Shown here one piece after another: positions 1 through 8,191 of a stretch of DNA of 24,775 nucleotides (position 1 is its first letter; every line of letters begins with the position of its first letter). The stretch is from a virus. Made by a program: the position numbers and the translations under genes. The stretch covers positions 1-24,775 of the IMG/VR virus record IMGVR_UViG_3300042389_000601, one strand, 5' to 3'. The notes beneath the pieces are model-generated. The model did no database searches. It was not told where the DNA came from and saw only the letters and a list, made by a program, of their open reading frames with translations.

Positions 1-2
1 AT

Positions 3-923
3 ACAGCAAGAATTGAACATTTAATGAACAATCCAGAGGTCTATAATAAGACTCTGTTTTTACATTACGGTGATCTATCAGACTATAATACAATTTCAAA
101 TGTAATAAACAAATATAACCCAGACGAGTTTTATAATCTTGGAGCGCAAAGCCACGTTAAAGTATCTTTCGATGCTCCAGTATACACGGGTGAAGTGGTT
201 GGTATTGGTACTCTAAATGCTCTGGAAGCAATACGAGAGTATGAGCAGAGAACTGGAAAGAAGATTCGTTACTATCAGGCATCCAGTAGCGAAATGTTTG
301 GTAAGGTACAAGAAGTTCCGCAAAAGGAAACTACACCATTCTATCCCCGCTCTCCTTATGGTTGTGCGAAGGTATATGCACATTACTTAACTGTAAACTA
401 TCGAGAAAGTTATGGAATGCACGCTTCTTGTGGTATTCTTTTTAATCACGAAAGTCCACGCAGAGGTGAAACATTCGTAACAAGAAAGATTACAAGAGCA
501 ATTGGTAGAATTTATCAAGGATTACAAAAGAAATTGTATCTTGGAAATTTAGACGCTTTGCGTGATTGGGGATTTGCCGGGGATTACGTCGAAGCAATGT
601 GGCTAATGTTACAACAAGATACTCCAGATGATTATGTTGTTTCAACTGGAAAAATGTATTCGGTTCGTGAATTCTGTCAAAAAGCATTTTCAAAATATAA
701 CATGAACTATGAGGATTATGTTGAAATTGATCCGCGTTACTATCGTCCAGCCGAAGTAGATCAGTTGCTAGGAGATTCTACAAAAGCAAGAACCGTTCTT
801 GGTTGGCAACCAAAAGTAGATTTTGATGGTCTAGTAAACATGATGACAGAGCACGATTTTGAACTTGGTAGAAGAGATTATACGATTCATATCCATGATA
901 AGAATTTAAAACCAAAATGGTAA
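3..923 (+). CDS. gmd: GDP-mannose 4,6-dehydratase, 5'-truncated by window edge
   Basis: Converts GDP-mannose to GDP-4-keto-6-deoxymannose, the branch point for GDP-fucose, GDP-rhamnose and GDP-perosamine. The frame is open to the left edge (TARIEHL precedes the first ATG at 24), matching the interior of GMD proteins, so the true start and the N-terminal Rossmann GxxGxxG are outside the window and ATG 24 is internal. Family landmarks, numbered from that Met: [12 protein letters not shown] (38-49), SSSEMFG (87-93) with the catalytic Ser/Glu pair, the YxxxK catalytic pair Y112/K116, and [17 protein letters not shown] (141-157). The C-terminal [13 protein letters not shown] segment is also typical. 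About 60-65 N-terminal residues are missing relative to the usual ~370. The stop overlaps the next start by 7 bases. Identification is very secure; the biological end product depends on downstream genes, where a perosamine-synthase-like aminotransferase is the best candidate. Confidence 0.95.
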   Translation, partial: TARIEHLMNNPEVYNKTLFLHYGDLSDYNTISNVINKYNPDEFYNLGAQSHVKVSFDAPVYTGEVVGIGTLNALEAIREYEQRTGKKIRYYQASSSEMFGKVQEVPQKETTPFYPRSPYGCAKVYAHYLTVNYRESYGMHASCGILFNHESPRRGETFVTRKITRAIGRIYQGLQKKLYLGNLDALRDWGFAGDYVEAMWLMLQQDTPDDYVVSTGKMYSVREFCQKAFSKYNMNYEDYVEIDPRYYRPAEVDQLLGDSTKARTVLGWQPKVDFDGLVNMMTEHDFELGRRDYTIHIHDKNLKPKW

Positions 924-1528
924 CTGTAATTACTTTTTATACACCAGAATATAAAGAAGAAGCAATTGAACTTGTTAAGACTTGCAACAATTTTCAATTG
1001 CCAGTAAAAGCATATCCCAAAGAAAGTAAAGGTTCTTGGGTTCATAATTGCACCATGAAAGCCGAAGTAATAGAACAAGCACTACATGAATGTCAAGGTG
1101 GTGTTATTTGGGTGGATGCTGATGGTAGATTTAGAAATAAACCAGAATTGTTTGATAAACTTGGTGATTATGATTTTGGCTGTTATTGGATTCCTAATGT
1201 TTGGAATCAACCAAAAAATGCACACTTAAAACCTTGGAATCTTGGTAATGAGGCTCTTGCTGGAGGTACAATGTATTTTAACAATACTCCGCTTGCAAGA
1301 AGTCTAATCAATACATGGAAAGTTGAAAGCAGAAACAATCCCAATCGTTGGGAGCAACAAAGTTTACAAAAGGTATGGGAATCTTATGATAAAATGGGAT
1401 TGCGTACTTTTAATTTTCCACAGTCATATTGCAAAGTATTTGACTGCAAATGGTTTGAACCAGAACAACCAGTAGTAGTTGAACATATGCAAGCAAGCAG
1501 AAGACTTAAAACAAAGGTAGGAAAATGA
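917..1528 (+). CDS. GT-A-type nucleotide-sugar transferase-like protein
   Basis: A 203-residue protein with the layout of a small GT-A-fold glycosyltransferase. It has a beta-strand start (VTVITFYTP), a hydrophobic strand leading to the metal-binding DxD signature [10 protein letters not shown] (D67, D69), and a later [21 protein letters not shown] segment (about 95-115) like the glycine-rich acceptor/sugar-binding loop of nucleotide-diphospho-sugar transferases. There is no signal peptide or membrane segment, so it should act in the cytoplasm. Its ATG lies inside the end of gmd and its stop overlaps the next gene by 4 bases (ATGA). Donor and acceptor cannot be told from sequence. The family-level call is fairly secure; substrate unknown. 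Confidence 0.7.
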   Translation: MVTVITFYTPEYKEEAIELVKTCNNFQLPVKAYPKESKGSWVHNCTMKAEVIEQALHECQGGVIWVDADGRFRNKPELFDKLGDYDFGCYWIPNVWNQPKNAHLKPWNLGNEALAGGTMYFNNTPLARSLINTWKVESRNNPNRWEQQSLQKVWESYDKMGLRTFNFPQSYCKVFDCKWFEPEQPVVVEHMQASRRLKTKVGK

Positions 1529-2202
1529 AAGAAGATGTGTGGTTAGCACTACCCAGTGCAAATATAGAAATGGCAAAGAAAACTTTTCCGGTTTGGAAAA
1601 GTAAAGGTTATAAGATTGCCGTAATTGTTCCAGATAGATTGCTTTCTCAATACTCAGGATTAGCCGATATTATCGTTGCAGAATCTAGCATTGGTGGTTA
1701 TCAAGGTTGGCCCAAAGCAGTAAATTACCTATCTGGATTATTGTCTGATTATGAAATAATAATTGCTGCTGGTGATGATATGTACCCAGATTCAGATTAT
1801 GAAGCACACCAACTACGTTTACAATTTGTTCGTCATTTTGGTGGTACTTTTGGTGTAATGCAACCATACGGTGATAAGTTTGGAAGCATGGCTTGTGATA
1901 CCTGTGAACAAATCTGCGGAAGTGCTTGGTTGGGTAAAGAGTTTAGGGAAAAAATCAATCAAGGTAAAGGTCCAATGTGGGAAGAATATTGGCACATGTG
2001 GGCGGATACGGAACTATATCAAGTTGCAACTAAATACAATTGCTTGTGGATACGCGGCGACTTGAAGCAATACCATGAGCATCGACTTCGCGGAACTCAT
2101 AAATTTCATCCCACCATTCCAGCAGGAAATACAAAGGTAGCGGAGAAAATTTACAGGGAACGCAAAGCAAATAATTTTCCAAACAGTGAACCTTTACTAT
2201 GA
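1525..2202 (+). CDS. GT-A-like glycosyltransferase (GDD motif)
   Basis: A 225-residue protein. Its N-terminal beta-alpha units (VWLALPSAN, KIAVIVPDRL) lead to YEIIIAAGDDMYPDSD, where G83-D84-D85 sits where GT-A enzymes bind the metal and nucleotide. The second half has CGSAWLG (131-137), WADTELYQ (159-166, a possible catalytic acid) and HEH (184-186), a plausible third metal ligand. The length is that of a minimal GT-A catalytic domain with no acceptor-recognition add-on. Joined to both neighbours by ATGA overlaps, so it is probably translated by reinitiation. Similar small proteins recur in glycan cassettes of large marine phages (recalled, not searched). Substrate unknown. Confidence 0.65.
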   Translation: MKEDVWLALPSANIEMAKKTFPVWKSKGYKIAVIVPDRLLSQYSGLADIIVAESSIGGYQGWPKAVNYLSGLLSDYEIIIAAGDDMYPDSDYEAHQLRLQFVRHFGGTFGVMQPYGDKFGSMACDTCEQICGSAWLGKEFREKINQGKGPMWEEYWHMWADTELYQVATKYNCLWIRGDLKQYHEHRLRGTHKFHPTIPAGNTKVAEKIYRERKANNFPNSEPLL

Positions 2203-2864
2203 TAGACTTATTAATTAAATATCCAACACGAGCCAGACCAGATCAATTTAAACGTATTCTTTCGGAATATGTAAATAAATTATCTGGCAAATATAAAGTC
2301 AAGTTTGTTATTTCTATGGATTTGAATGACGAAACTTGCAATAATAATCCAATGCGCTATTTCTTAGAAGATATGAAATCACGAATTGATTTGGAATATC
2401 ATTACGGTGATAGTCAAAATAAAATACATGCATGTAATCGTAATATTCCAACAGATGGTTGGAAAGTTTGTGTTTTAGTTTCAGATGACATGACACCAAG
2501 AGTTCATGGATTTGATGAAATAATAATCAATGATATGAATATGCATTTTCCAGATTTAGATGGTGCATTAAATTATAATTGTGGAGGTCATGCATATCCA
2601 AAAGTTATGGTACTTTCAATTATAGGAAATCCATACTATAAAAGATTTAATTACATATATCATCCAGAGTACACTAGTTTATTTTGTGATGAAGAACAAA
2701 CTGTTATTGCCAGATCTTTAAATAAAATTGTTGATATAAACAATAAAATTATCACACATGATTGGAATGATATAAAAGACAATCTAAGACAACACACTGA
2801 AAAATTTTATCATAGCGATAAACAAGTATTTGAATCAAGAAAACAAAGAGGATTTCCACTATGA
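2199..2864 (+). CDS. Putative GT-A-like glycosyltransferase (SDD motif)
   Basis: A 221-residue protein beginning LLIKYPTRARPDQFKR, the start expected of a family-2-like glycosyltransferase. NKIHACNRNI (74-83) occupies the place of the xGxxxARNxG segment of that family, and CVLVSDDMTP follows (SDD at 95-97, putative metal site). The second half has a FDEIIINDM helix and LFCDEEQTVIARSL, like the family-2 catalytic-acid region. No signal or membrane segment. ATGA overlaps at both ends. Similarity to the two preceding genes is in layout rather than in sequence, so it is probably an old paralogue or a separate acquisition. Fold-level assignment only. Confidence 0.6.
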   Translation: MIDLLIKYPTRARPDQFKRILSEYVNKLSGKYKVKFVISMDLNDETCNNNPMRYFLEDMKSRIDLEYHYGDSQNKIHACNRNIPTDGWKVCVLVSDDMTPRVHGFDEIIINDMNMHFPDLDGALNYNCGGHAYPKVMVLSIIGNPYYKRFNYIYHPEYTSLFCDEEQTVIARSLNKIVDINNKIITHDWNDIKDNLRQHTEKFYHSDKQVFESRKQRGFPL

Positions 2865-3451
2865 GTATATTATGGACTATAGGTATTTTACATTTACCAA
2901 AACGCGCGCATGTTTATAATCAATTACTTACGGAACTCAATAAACAAATTGCAGCAGAAAATGCTCAAGATAAAATTGAGATCATAACCGAAACTGATAA
3001 TGGTGAAAACAGTGTTGGTAAAAAGCGAAACACCGTCTTGGACAAAGCAAGAGGTGAATATGTTTGCTTTATTGATGACGATGATATGATCACGAATATC
3101 TACGTTTCTAAAACTTTAAAAGCACTAGAATCAAAGCCAGATGTCGTAGAACTTGTTGGTTTCTTACCAAAATACAATCTACCATTTATTCATAATTTGA
3201 ACTGCGGTGGGCATTTCCGCAAAGATGGAATACAATTTCGCACACCAAACCATTTGAATACAATTAAAACTAGTATTGCAAGACAAGTACGATATCCCGA
3301 AATATCTCACGGTGAAGATCAAGATTATTCTCACCGCTTGTGGGATAGTGGATTAATGAAAACAGAAGCACTGATTGGTGATCGGATGTATATCTACCAA
3401 TTTGATTCTGCAAAATCTGAAACAGTAAAGTTTATGAAGAGAAATAAATGA
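2861..3451 (+). CDS. Family-2-like glycosyltransferase
   Basis: A 196-residue protein with a clear GT2 pattern: N-terminal strand ILWTIGILHLPKRAHVYNQLL, then SVGKKRNTVLDKARGEYVCFIDDDDM (51-76). In this pattern GxKRN is the nucleotide-side loop and DDDD (72-75) the metal-binding acidic cluster. SHGEDQDYSHRLW near residue 149 is the likely EDxx catalytic-acid segment. This is the most recognisable glycosyltransferase of the block. It is short (typical GT2 domains are 220-300 residues), so it is a bare catalytic domain. Coupled by ATGA to both neighbours. The activity class is fairly sure; donor sugar unknown. Confidence 0.75.
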   Translation: MSILWTIGILHLPKRAHVYNQLLTELNKQIAAENAQDKIEIITETDNGENSVGKKRNTVLDKARGEYVCFIDDDDMITNIYVSKTLKALESKPDVVELVGFLPKYNLPFIHNLNCGGHFRKDGIQFRTPNHLNTIKTSIARQVRYPEISHGEDQDYSHRLWDSGLMKTEALIGDRMYIYQFDSAKSETVKFMKRNK

Positions 3452-4380
3452 AAAAAATAATATCATATAGTCTTTGGGGAGATTTACCTCTGTATACCGT
3501 TGGTGCAATTTCGAACGCAAAACAAGCAAAAGAAATATATCCCGGATGGATATGTCGTTTTTATATTCACGAACCATCAGTTCCTCAATGGGTAGTTGAA
3601 GAATTAAAAAAACAAGATAATGTAGAAATTGTATTTTACAATGATAATGTTGGTTGGGGTGGAATGCTTTATCGTTTTTATCCTGCCACAGAAGATGATG
3701 TTGAGGTAATGCTAAGTAGAGATACCGATAGCCGACTTTCTTTTAGAGAAAAAGCGTGTGTGGATCAATGGTTAGTGAGTACAAAAAAACTTCATGTCAT
3801 AAGAGATACTTGCGTACATCAATCCCAAATGATGGGTGGATTATGGGGTGCTAAAAGGGGTTATTTAAATTGGATTAAACCTCATATTGATTTTATGTTA
3901 AAGAAAGTAAAAAATGGATCTGCTAGAAAGGGGTGCGATCAAGATTTTTTAAACTCAAAAGTTTATTTGTATGCTGTTGGTGAAATAGATGCAAATTGTG
4001 AAAAAATTAATAAATTAGGAACATATGATCCAAATCAAATTAGTATAATTTCTCATGATGATATTGCATTTGGTTGTTTGAGGTTTCCCGGTTTTAGCCG
4101 ACTTCCTCATGTAAATGATGAGATGCGAAAAATGCCTATTCCCAGACAATATGGCGAATGTTACCATACTTGTGTGCATTGCGGGTTAAAACACGATAAT
4201 AAATATATTGGAAAAGTCGAATCTTTAACACAAGATGAAATAAAATATCTGAATTTAAGTGAAGAAGAAAAACAAGAACGAGAAAATATTTTTAAATATT
4301 ATAAACAGTATTTAATTAAACAATACAAGTATGGTTTTAGTCCAGTACAGCACGAACATGGTTCGGAGAAGATAATATGA
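3448..4380 (+). CDS. Glycosyltransferase-like protein, tandem paralogue 1, with Cys/His cluster
   Basis: A 310-residue protein with an N-terminal half shared with the next gene: MKKIISYSLWG start, a GWGGMLYRFYPA segment (69-80), then VMLSRDTDSRLSFREK with a DxD motif (D92, D94) and an MMGGLWGAK loop (128-136) like the glycine-rich loop of GT8/GT32-type transferases. A CDQDFL motif (163-168) is also shared. The C-terminal part is extra: CYHTCVHCGLKHD (238-250) packs three Cys and three His and could bind zinc, followed by a charged helical tail (ending HEHGSEKII). The first 30 or so bases match the next gene almost base for base, so the pair arose by tandem duplication or has exchanged sequence. 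ATGA overlaps at both ends. Enzyme class inferred from the DxD arrangement. Confidence 0.65.
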   Translation: MKKIISYSLWGDLPLYTVGAISNAKQAKEIYPGWICRFYIHEPSVPQWVVEELKKQDNVEIVFYNDNVGWGGMLYRFYPATEDDVEVMLSRDTDSRLSFREKACVDQWLVSTKKLHVIRDTCVHQSQMMGGLWGAKRGYLNWIKPHIDFMLKKVKNGSARKGCDQDFLNSKVYLYAVGEIDANCEKINKLGTYDPNQISIISHDDIAFGCLRFPGFSRLPHVNDEMRKMPIPRQYGECYHTCVHCGLKHDNKYIGKVESLTQDEIKYLNLSEEEKQERENIFKYYKQYLIKQYKYGFSPVQHEHGSEKII

Positions 4381-5141
4381 AAAAAGTAATATCATATAGT
4401 TTGTGGGGTTCTTCTCCGCAATATACAATAAATTTAATAAAAAATTTAGATTTAGCAAAACAGTTTTTTGAAGGTTGGACCTGTAGAGTCCATTTATCAC
4501 CGAATGTTCCGCAAAATATTGTAAATTTTATAAACAGTAGAGATAATTCTGAAATTGTTTTGATGGGCGAAGATGAGGGTTGGAATGGTATGTTTTGGAG
4601 ATTTTATCCAGCAAGCGATCCAACCGTAGATATTATGATTTCTAGAGACTGTGACAGTTATTTAAACATAAGAGATAAAGCAGCAGTTGATGAATGGATT
4701 GCAAGTAAAAAAATGTTTCATATAATGAGAGATCATCGCTCACATAGTGCCAAAATTATGGGTGGAATGTGGGGTGCAATGCAAGGAGCAGTACCAAATA
4801 TGAAATCATTGATAGATAATTATAGTAGAAAAGAAACAAACAATAGAAAAAATATAGATCAAGAATTTTTAAAAGAGGTCATTTATCCTCTGGTAAAAAA
4901 TAATTCATTGGTTCATGATTTTATGGATCGTTTTGGAGAAGGTGCTAAAAAATTTCCAATACCAAGAAAAGAACCAATGCGAGAATTTATTCAAAACGAT
5001 ATATTGATGTATTTGAATGCTACCACCAAAGAACAACGCTCTCAAGAATATAAAAAATACGATAATTATGATAATGATTATATTGGAAGAATAGAAAGCG
5101 TAAGCGATGAAGATATTAATTTTTACAAGGATAATACATGA
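4377..5141 (+). CDS. Glycosyltransferase-like protein, tandem paralogue 2
   Basis: A 254-residue paralogue of the preceding gene: MKKVISYSLWG start, GWNGMFWRFYPA (69-80), MISRDCDSYLNIRDK with the DxD pair D91/D93, KIMGGMWGAMQ loop and IDQEFLK motif all line up. It lacks the Cys/His cluster seen in paralogue 1 and continues instead with a short charged helical tail. Retention of the DxD and MGG(L/M)WGA motifs in both copies argues that both are active, perhaps adding successive or alternative sugars. Coupled by ATGA overlaps on both sides. Confidence 0.65.
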   Translation: MKKVISYSLWGSSPQYTINLIKNLDLAKQFFEGWTCRVHLSPNVPQNIVNFINSRDNSEIVLMGEDEGWNGMFWRFYPASDPTVDIMISRDCDSYLNIRDKAAVDEWIASKKMFHIMRDHRSHSAKIMGGMWGAMQGAVPNMKSLIDNYSRKETNNRKNIDQEFLKEVIYPLVKNNSLVHDFMDRFGEGAKKFPIPRKEPMREFIQNDILMYLNATTKEQRSQEYKKYDNYDNDYIGRIESVSDEDINFYKDNT

Positions 5142-5992
5142 AAATAAAATATTTACACCATCACATGGGTCTAGGTGATCATTTTTGTTGTAATGGAATG
5201 GTTTTGGAACTTATTAAAAGATGGAATGTTGATAAGATGTTTTTATTTTGTTGGGAGCATAATCTAGAAAATTTAAAAAAACTATACTTTAACAAAAAAG
5301 TAGAATTGATACCACTAAAGGGACATACTAACGAGCAGAAACAAGTAAATGAATATTTAAAAAATTGTGGAGTTTCTTTGCATCATAATGGTGTAGTCGA
5401 TTGGTTAACTGGAAATAGTGGAGATTATTATCAAGTAGGTTTTAGTTGGATGGAAAATGAATGTCATAAAAAAATATCACAACATGTTTCTTGTGATCAA
5501 TGTTTTTATATGCAAACACAAGTTCCATATGAACTACGATTTGATGGTTTTTCTTTTGATAGAGACATTGAGAGAGAAAATCAAGTTTATACAGAATTAA
5601 ATCCAAATAATGAAGAGTATATTTTTGTTGCAATTGATGATATGACGCGACAAATGATTGCTCCTAGTAGAAAATGTTTAAATAGCAAAATAAAAATAAT
5701 AGATAATCCAAAAAACTATAGCATAATGGATTTGGGCAAAGTTTTGGAAAATGCCTCAGAATTACATTTAATGGAAAGTTCTATTCGTTGTCTAATAGAA
5801 GCTAAAATATATGACATGAGCAAACCAAAATTAAATTTACATGCATGGAGAGGAGCAATTTGGGGAAACAATTCCATACATGATTGGAATTTAATATGGC
5901 AAGATTGTTCCGAAATATTATGCAAAAGAAAATATCCAATGTATCAAGGAGCAAATAATACATTTACAATACAGGGATATCATAAAGAATGA
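5138..5992 (+). CDS. GT-B-like (glycosyltransferase family 9-like) protein
   Basis: A 284-residue protein starting with YLHHHMGLGDHFCCNGMVLEL. The GLGDH loop after the first strand resembles the GxGD(H/x)xxxxP nucleotide-sugar transferase start of heptosyltransferase-like (GT9) GT-B folds. A second half-domain with NYSIMDLGKVLENASELHLMESSIRCLIEA (about 195-224) matches the C-terminal GT-B logic in which a Ser/Glu pair before a helix contacts the nucleotide. It is shorter than true heptosyltransferases (about 320-350 residues). ATGA overlaps to both neighbours. The fold call is moderate; specificity unknown, and a non-catalytic sugar-binding role cannot be excluded. Confidence 0.5.
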   Translation: MKIKYLHHHMGLGDHFCCNGMVLELIKRWNVDKMFLFCWEHNLENLKKLYFNKKVELIPLKGHTNEQKQVNEYLKNCGVSLHHNGVVDWLTGNSGDYYQVGFSWMENECHKKISQHVSCDQCFYMQTQVPYELRFDGFSFDRDIERENQVYTELNPNNEEYIFVAIDDMTRQMIAPSRKCLNSKIKIIDNPKNYSIMDLGKVLENASELHLMESSIRCLIEAKIYDMSKPKLNLHAWRGAIWGNNSIHDWNLIWQDCSEILCKRKYPMYQGANNTFTIQGYHKE

Positions 5993-6831
5993 TAGAAACT
6001 ATTAAAAAACATATTTTCAAATCCAATATACCACACTTACAAACTAATCCGGGTATAGGTGATCTAATAAATTGTTACATTTATGGTAGTGAATTATTTA
6101 ATAGATTTGAGTCTGTTAAAATTAGGATAGATTATGGTGTTTTATATTTTTATAGAAATGATAATAAATATTCTGAATCTTTGCATAAATTTACACAGTC
6201 ATTAGCAAAATGTGTATTTAAAGATCCTAGATTTCAACTAATAGATGATCCTTTGGATACTGGATCTATTTGTACTCATGATTATTCTAAATTATTAGAT
6301 GTTGAATTTAAACCAAAAGATTTAAGTTTTATAGTACATAAGGAAGATTTTGAAAAACCAAATTATAATTATGTTGTGATAAATGTAAAAATTCGTGAAT
6401 ACGATAAAACATTGAATGATTCAAACATCCAATATCTTATTAAATATTTAAATTGCTACAATGGTAAGATAATTCTCATGGGAGATAGAATAGTAGATTA
6501 TAATAAAAATACTGAATACAATTCATACAAACATTGGGTGTATTCAATATACTATCAATTAATAGATAAACTGGATAAAGATAAAGTAATTGATTTAACT
6601 CAAGAACATTTAATGCATGAACCTAATATTGATAAATTTGTTTATGAATATAATTTAGTAAAAAATGCTAATGAAGTTATACAAATAGGATTTAGTGGTT
6701 CTTATCTAATTAGTCTTGGATTAAATAAAAATGTAAAAGTGATCTGCCATAACAATAATTTTATATGGATGGCTAAACTGTATTTACCAGAACAAAACAT
6801 ATTAAAAACATACAAAGAACTTCTAACATAA
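5989..6831 (+). CDS. Second GT-B-like protein
   Basis: A 280-residue AT-rich gene product with an NPGIGDLINCYIYG loop (20-33) analogous to the GLGDH loop of the preceding protein. Its C-terminal half has ANEVIQIGFSGSYLISLGLNKNVKVICHNN, resembling the nucleotide-binding half of GT9/GT-B transferases (small-residue loop GFSGS before a helix). The middle GKIILMGDR strand also fits a Rossmann half. Sequence identity with the preceding gene is low, so the relationship is structural at best. It is the last member of the unbroken ATGA-coupled run; the next gene starts 5 bases after its stop. Function inferred from fold hints and context only. Confidence 0.45.
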   Translation: MIETIKKHIFKSNIPHLQTNPGIGDLINCYIYGSELFNRFESVKIRIDYGVLYFYRNDNKYSESLHKFTQSLAKCVFKDPRFQLIDDPLDTGSICTHDYSKLLDVEFKPKDLSFIVHKEDFEKPNYNYVVINVKIREYDKTLNDSNIQYLIKYLNCYNGKIILMGDRIVDYNKNTEYNSYKHWVYSIYYQLIDKLDKDKVIDLTQEHLMHEPNIDKFVYEYNLVKNANEVIQIGFSGSYLISLGLNKNVKVICHNNNFIWMAKLYLPEQNILKTYKELLT

Positions 6832-6836
6832 TTCAC

Positions 6837-7256
6837 ATGAATAATTTAATATTAAAAAATATAACAAATGAATATGAATTAAAAGAATTCATAGAATCTT
6901 GTAAAGAAGAAACAAAATCATTTAGATATTTTTCAAATAGACCATATGATATTTTTAAAACTCATATTTGCTCTTATCTGTTATATTTGAATGATGCTGC
7001 AATTGGTTATTATCATATTGAAAATGAAAATAATATAAATTGGTTTGGGATTTGTATTAGTAAAAAATATCAAGGATATGGTATTGGTTCATTTATATTA
7101 AATCATATGATTTCTACTTGTAAATTAAATAATATAGAAAAAATACATCTAAGCGTTGACATAAATAATAGTGTTGCTATAAATCTTTACAATAAATTTA
7201 ATTTCAAAATAAAAAAAGTAAATGAATTTTATTTAGAAATGATAAAGGAATTTTAA
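6837..7256 (+). CDS. GNAT-family N-acetyltransferase
   Basis: A 139-residue acetyl-CoA-dependent acyltransferase. The acetyl-CoA pyrophosphate-binding motif is present as ISKKYQGYGIGSFIL (Q79-G80-Y81-G82-I83-G84), followed by the KIHLSVDINNSVAINLYNKFNF strand-helix (about 102-123) with the N..A..LY signature of GNAT enzymes. It has the length of a single GNAT domain. Located between the transferases and the aminotransferase/methyltransferase genes, it is well placed to acetylate an amino sugar nucleotide such as the product of the gene at 8192, but acylation of a protein is possible. This is among the most AT-rich stretches in the window. Starts 5 bases after the previous stop. Confidence 0.8.
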   Translation: MNNLILKNITNEYELKEFIESCKEETKSFRYFSNRPYDIFKTHICSYLLYLNDAAIGYYHIENENNINWFGICISKKYQGYGIGSFILNHMISTCKLNNIEKIHLSVDINNSVAINLYNKFNFKIKKVNEFYLEMIKEF

Positions 7257-7257
7257 A

Positions 7258-7566
7258 ATGGCTGATACATTTGGTGGACTAATTGATAAACTAATAACAA
7301 TTGATATGAAAATGTGGAATAATCAGGAATTGTTGTACGAAATTCGTAGAATGACCTTCGAGGAATATAAGGAAAAATATTTCTTACAGGAAGATGGATC
7401 TTTGAGATTGTGGGAATGCTTAAAAAAGGCATGTGATTTAAATGTTCAACGAAATACTCTAATTGACGAAATAGACGAAAAAGTTTTGGAAATAGTTAAA
7501 GATGGATTATTAGGATCTGATTTAGATTCTGGAAAACATATACAAAGAAAACATAAAACTTATTAA
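7258..7566 (+). CDS. DUF4254-like small protein of glycan loci
   Basis: A 102-residue protein with a LIDKLITIDMKMW start (8-20) and a CDLNVQRNTLIDEID segment (about 58-72). This spacing matches my memory of the DUF4254 pattern (ID-L-x5-K-x-W ... LN-x-QRN-x-LI-x-EID), a small helical family of unknown function found in bacterial and phage polysaccharide clusters. Mostly helical and charged with no membrane segment. The ribosome binding site is AAAGGA at 7244-7249, 8 bases before the ATG. It sits 1 base after the acetyltransferase and 12 before the methyltransferase. Gene reality is secure; family membership is from pattern memory. Confidence 0.6.
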   Translation: MADTFGGLIDKLITIDMKMWNNQELLYEIRRMTFEEYKEKYFLQEDGSLRLWECLKKACDLNVQRNTLIDEIDEKVLEIVKDGLLGSDLDSGKHIQRKHKTY

Positions 7567-7578
7567 GAAAATAAAATT

Positions 7579-8190
7579 ATGGCAGAACTACAAAGTAACG
7601 AATTACAAGGCAGAATTTCAATAAAAGAAGCAAATTTTTTATATGATTTAATTAAACAATTCAGACCAAATATATGCTTAGAATCTGGAACTGGTACAGG
7701 AGCAGGAAGCACAAGAAGTATAGTTTCTTCTCTAGTTGATAACAATTATGGCGTCTTATACACATATGAAGAATATAAACAATTTTATGATACTGCTTGT
7801 ATGACATTTAATAATGAAAAAGACAAAAAATTTGTTAATTTAGTTAATAAAAGATTTAATGATGGTATTTTAGATTTAAATGATGAAATGTTTGATAAAA
7901 TTAATTTTGTGTTTTTAGATGGCGGCGACGAAGCGGAAGATAGTAATACCAAATTACCAGTAGATGAATATCTGAAAAATGTAAATTTATCAGAAAATGT
8001 ACAATCCTTCAAATATCTAGAAAATAAATTAAAAAAAGGCACACATGTATGTTTACATGATTGGTCTATATCTGGAGGTAGAGGTAATTTTGTTAAGCAA
8101 TATTTACAAAGCACAAATTTTCATGGATTCAAACTTGTATCTGTATTGGAAGGACATACAGGTTTGGCGCATCTCATAAAAACTATTTAA
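7579..8190 (+). CDS. Class I SAM-dependent methyltransferase-like protein
   Basis: A 203-residue single-domain protein with Rossmann-type methyltransferase landmarks: motif I ICLESGTGTGAGSTRSI (32-48, acidic end of strand 1 plus the glycine loop), YTYEEY (61-66) at the acidic strand-2 position, FVFLDGGDEAEDS (110-122) at motif IV, and VCLHDWSISGGRG after strand 5. The FLDGG...HDW pair is typical of sugar/small-molecule O-methyltransferases of the Methyltransf_24/CmcI-like group. It probably methylates the phage-encoded glycan or its nucleotide-sugar precursor. The stop is 1 base before the aminotransferase start. The substrate is inferred only from the neighbourhood. Confidence 0.7.
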   Translation: MAELQSNELQGRISIKEANFLYDLIKQFRPNICLESGTGTGAGSTRSIVSSLVDNNYGVLYTYEEYKQFYDTACMTFNNEKDKKFVNLVNKRFNDGILDLNDEMFDKINFVFLDGGDEAEDSNTKLPVDEYLKNVNLSENVQSFKYLENKLKKGTHVCLHDWSISGGRGNFVKQYLQSTNFHGFKLVSVLEGHTGLAHLIKTI

Positions 8191-8191
8191 T

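Noticed and set aside
7785-8114. Minus-strand frame of 109 codons opposite the methyltransferase gene
   Set aside because: Ser/Leu/Phe-rich antisense composition, no family motif, and the plus-strand protein has convincing methyltransferase signatures.
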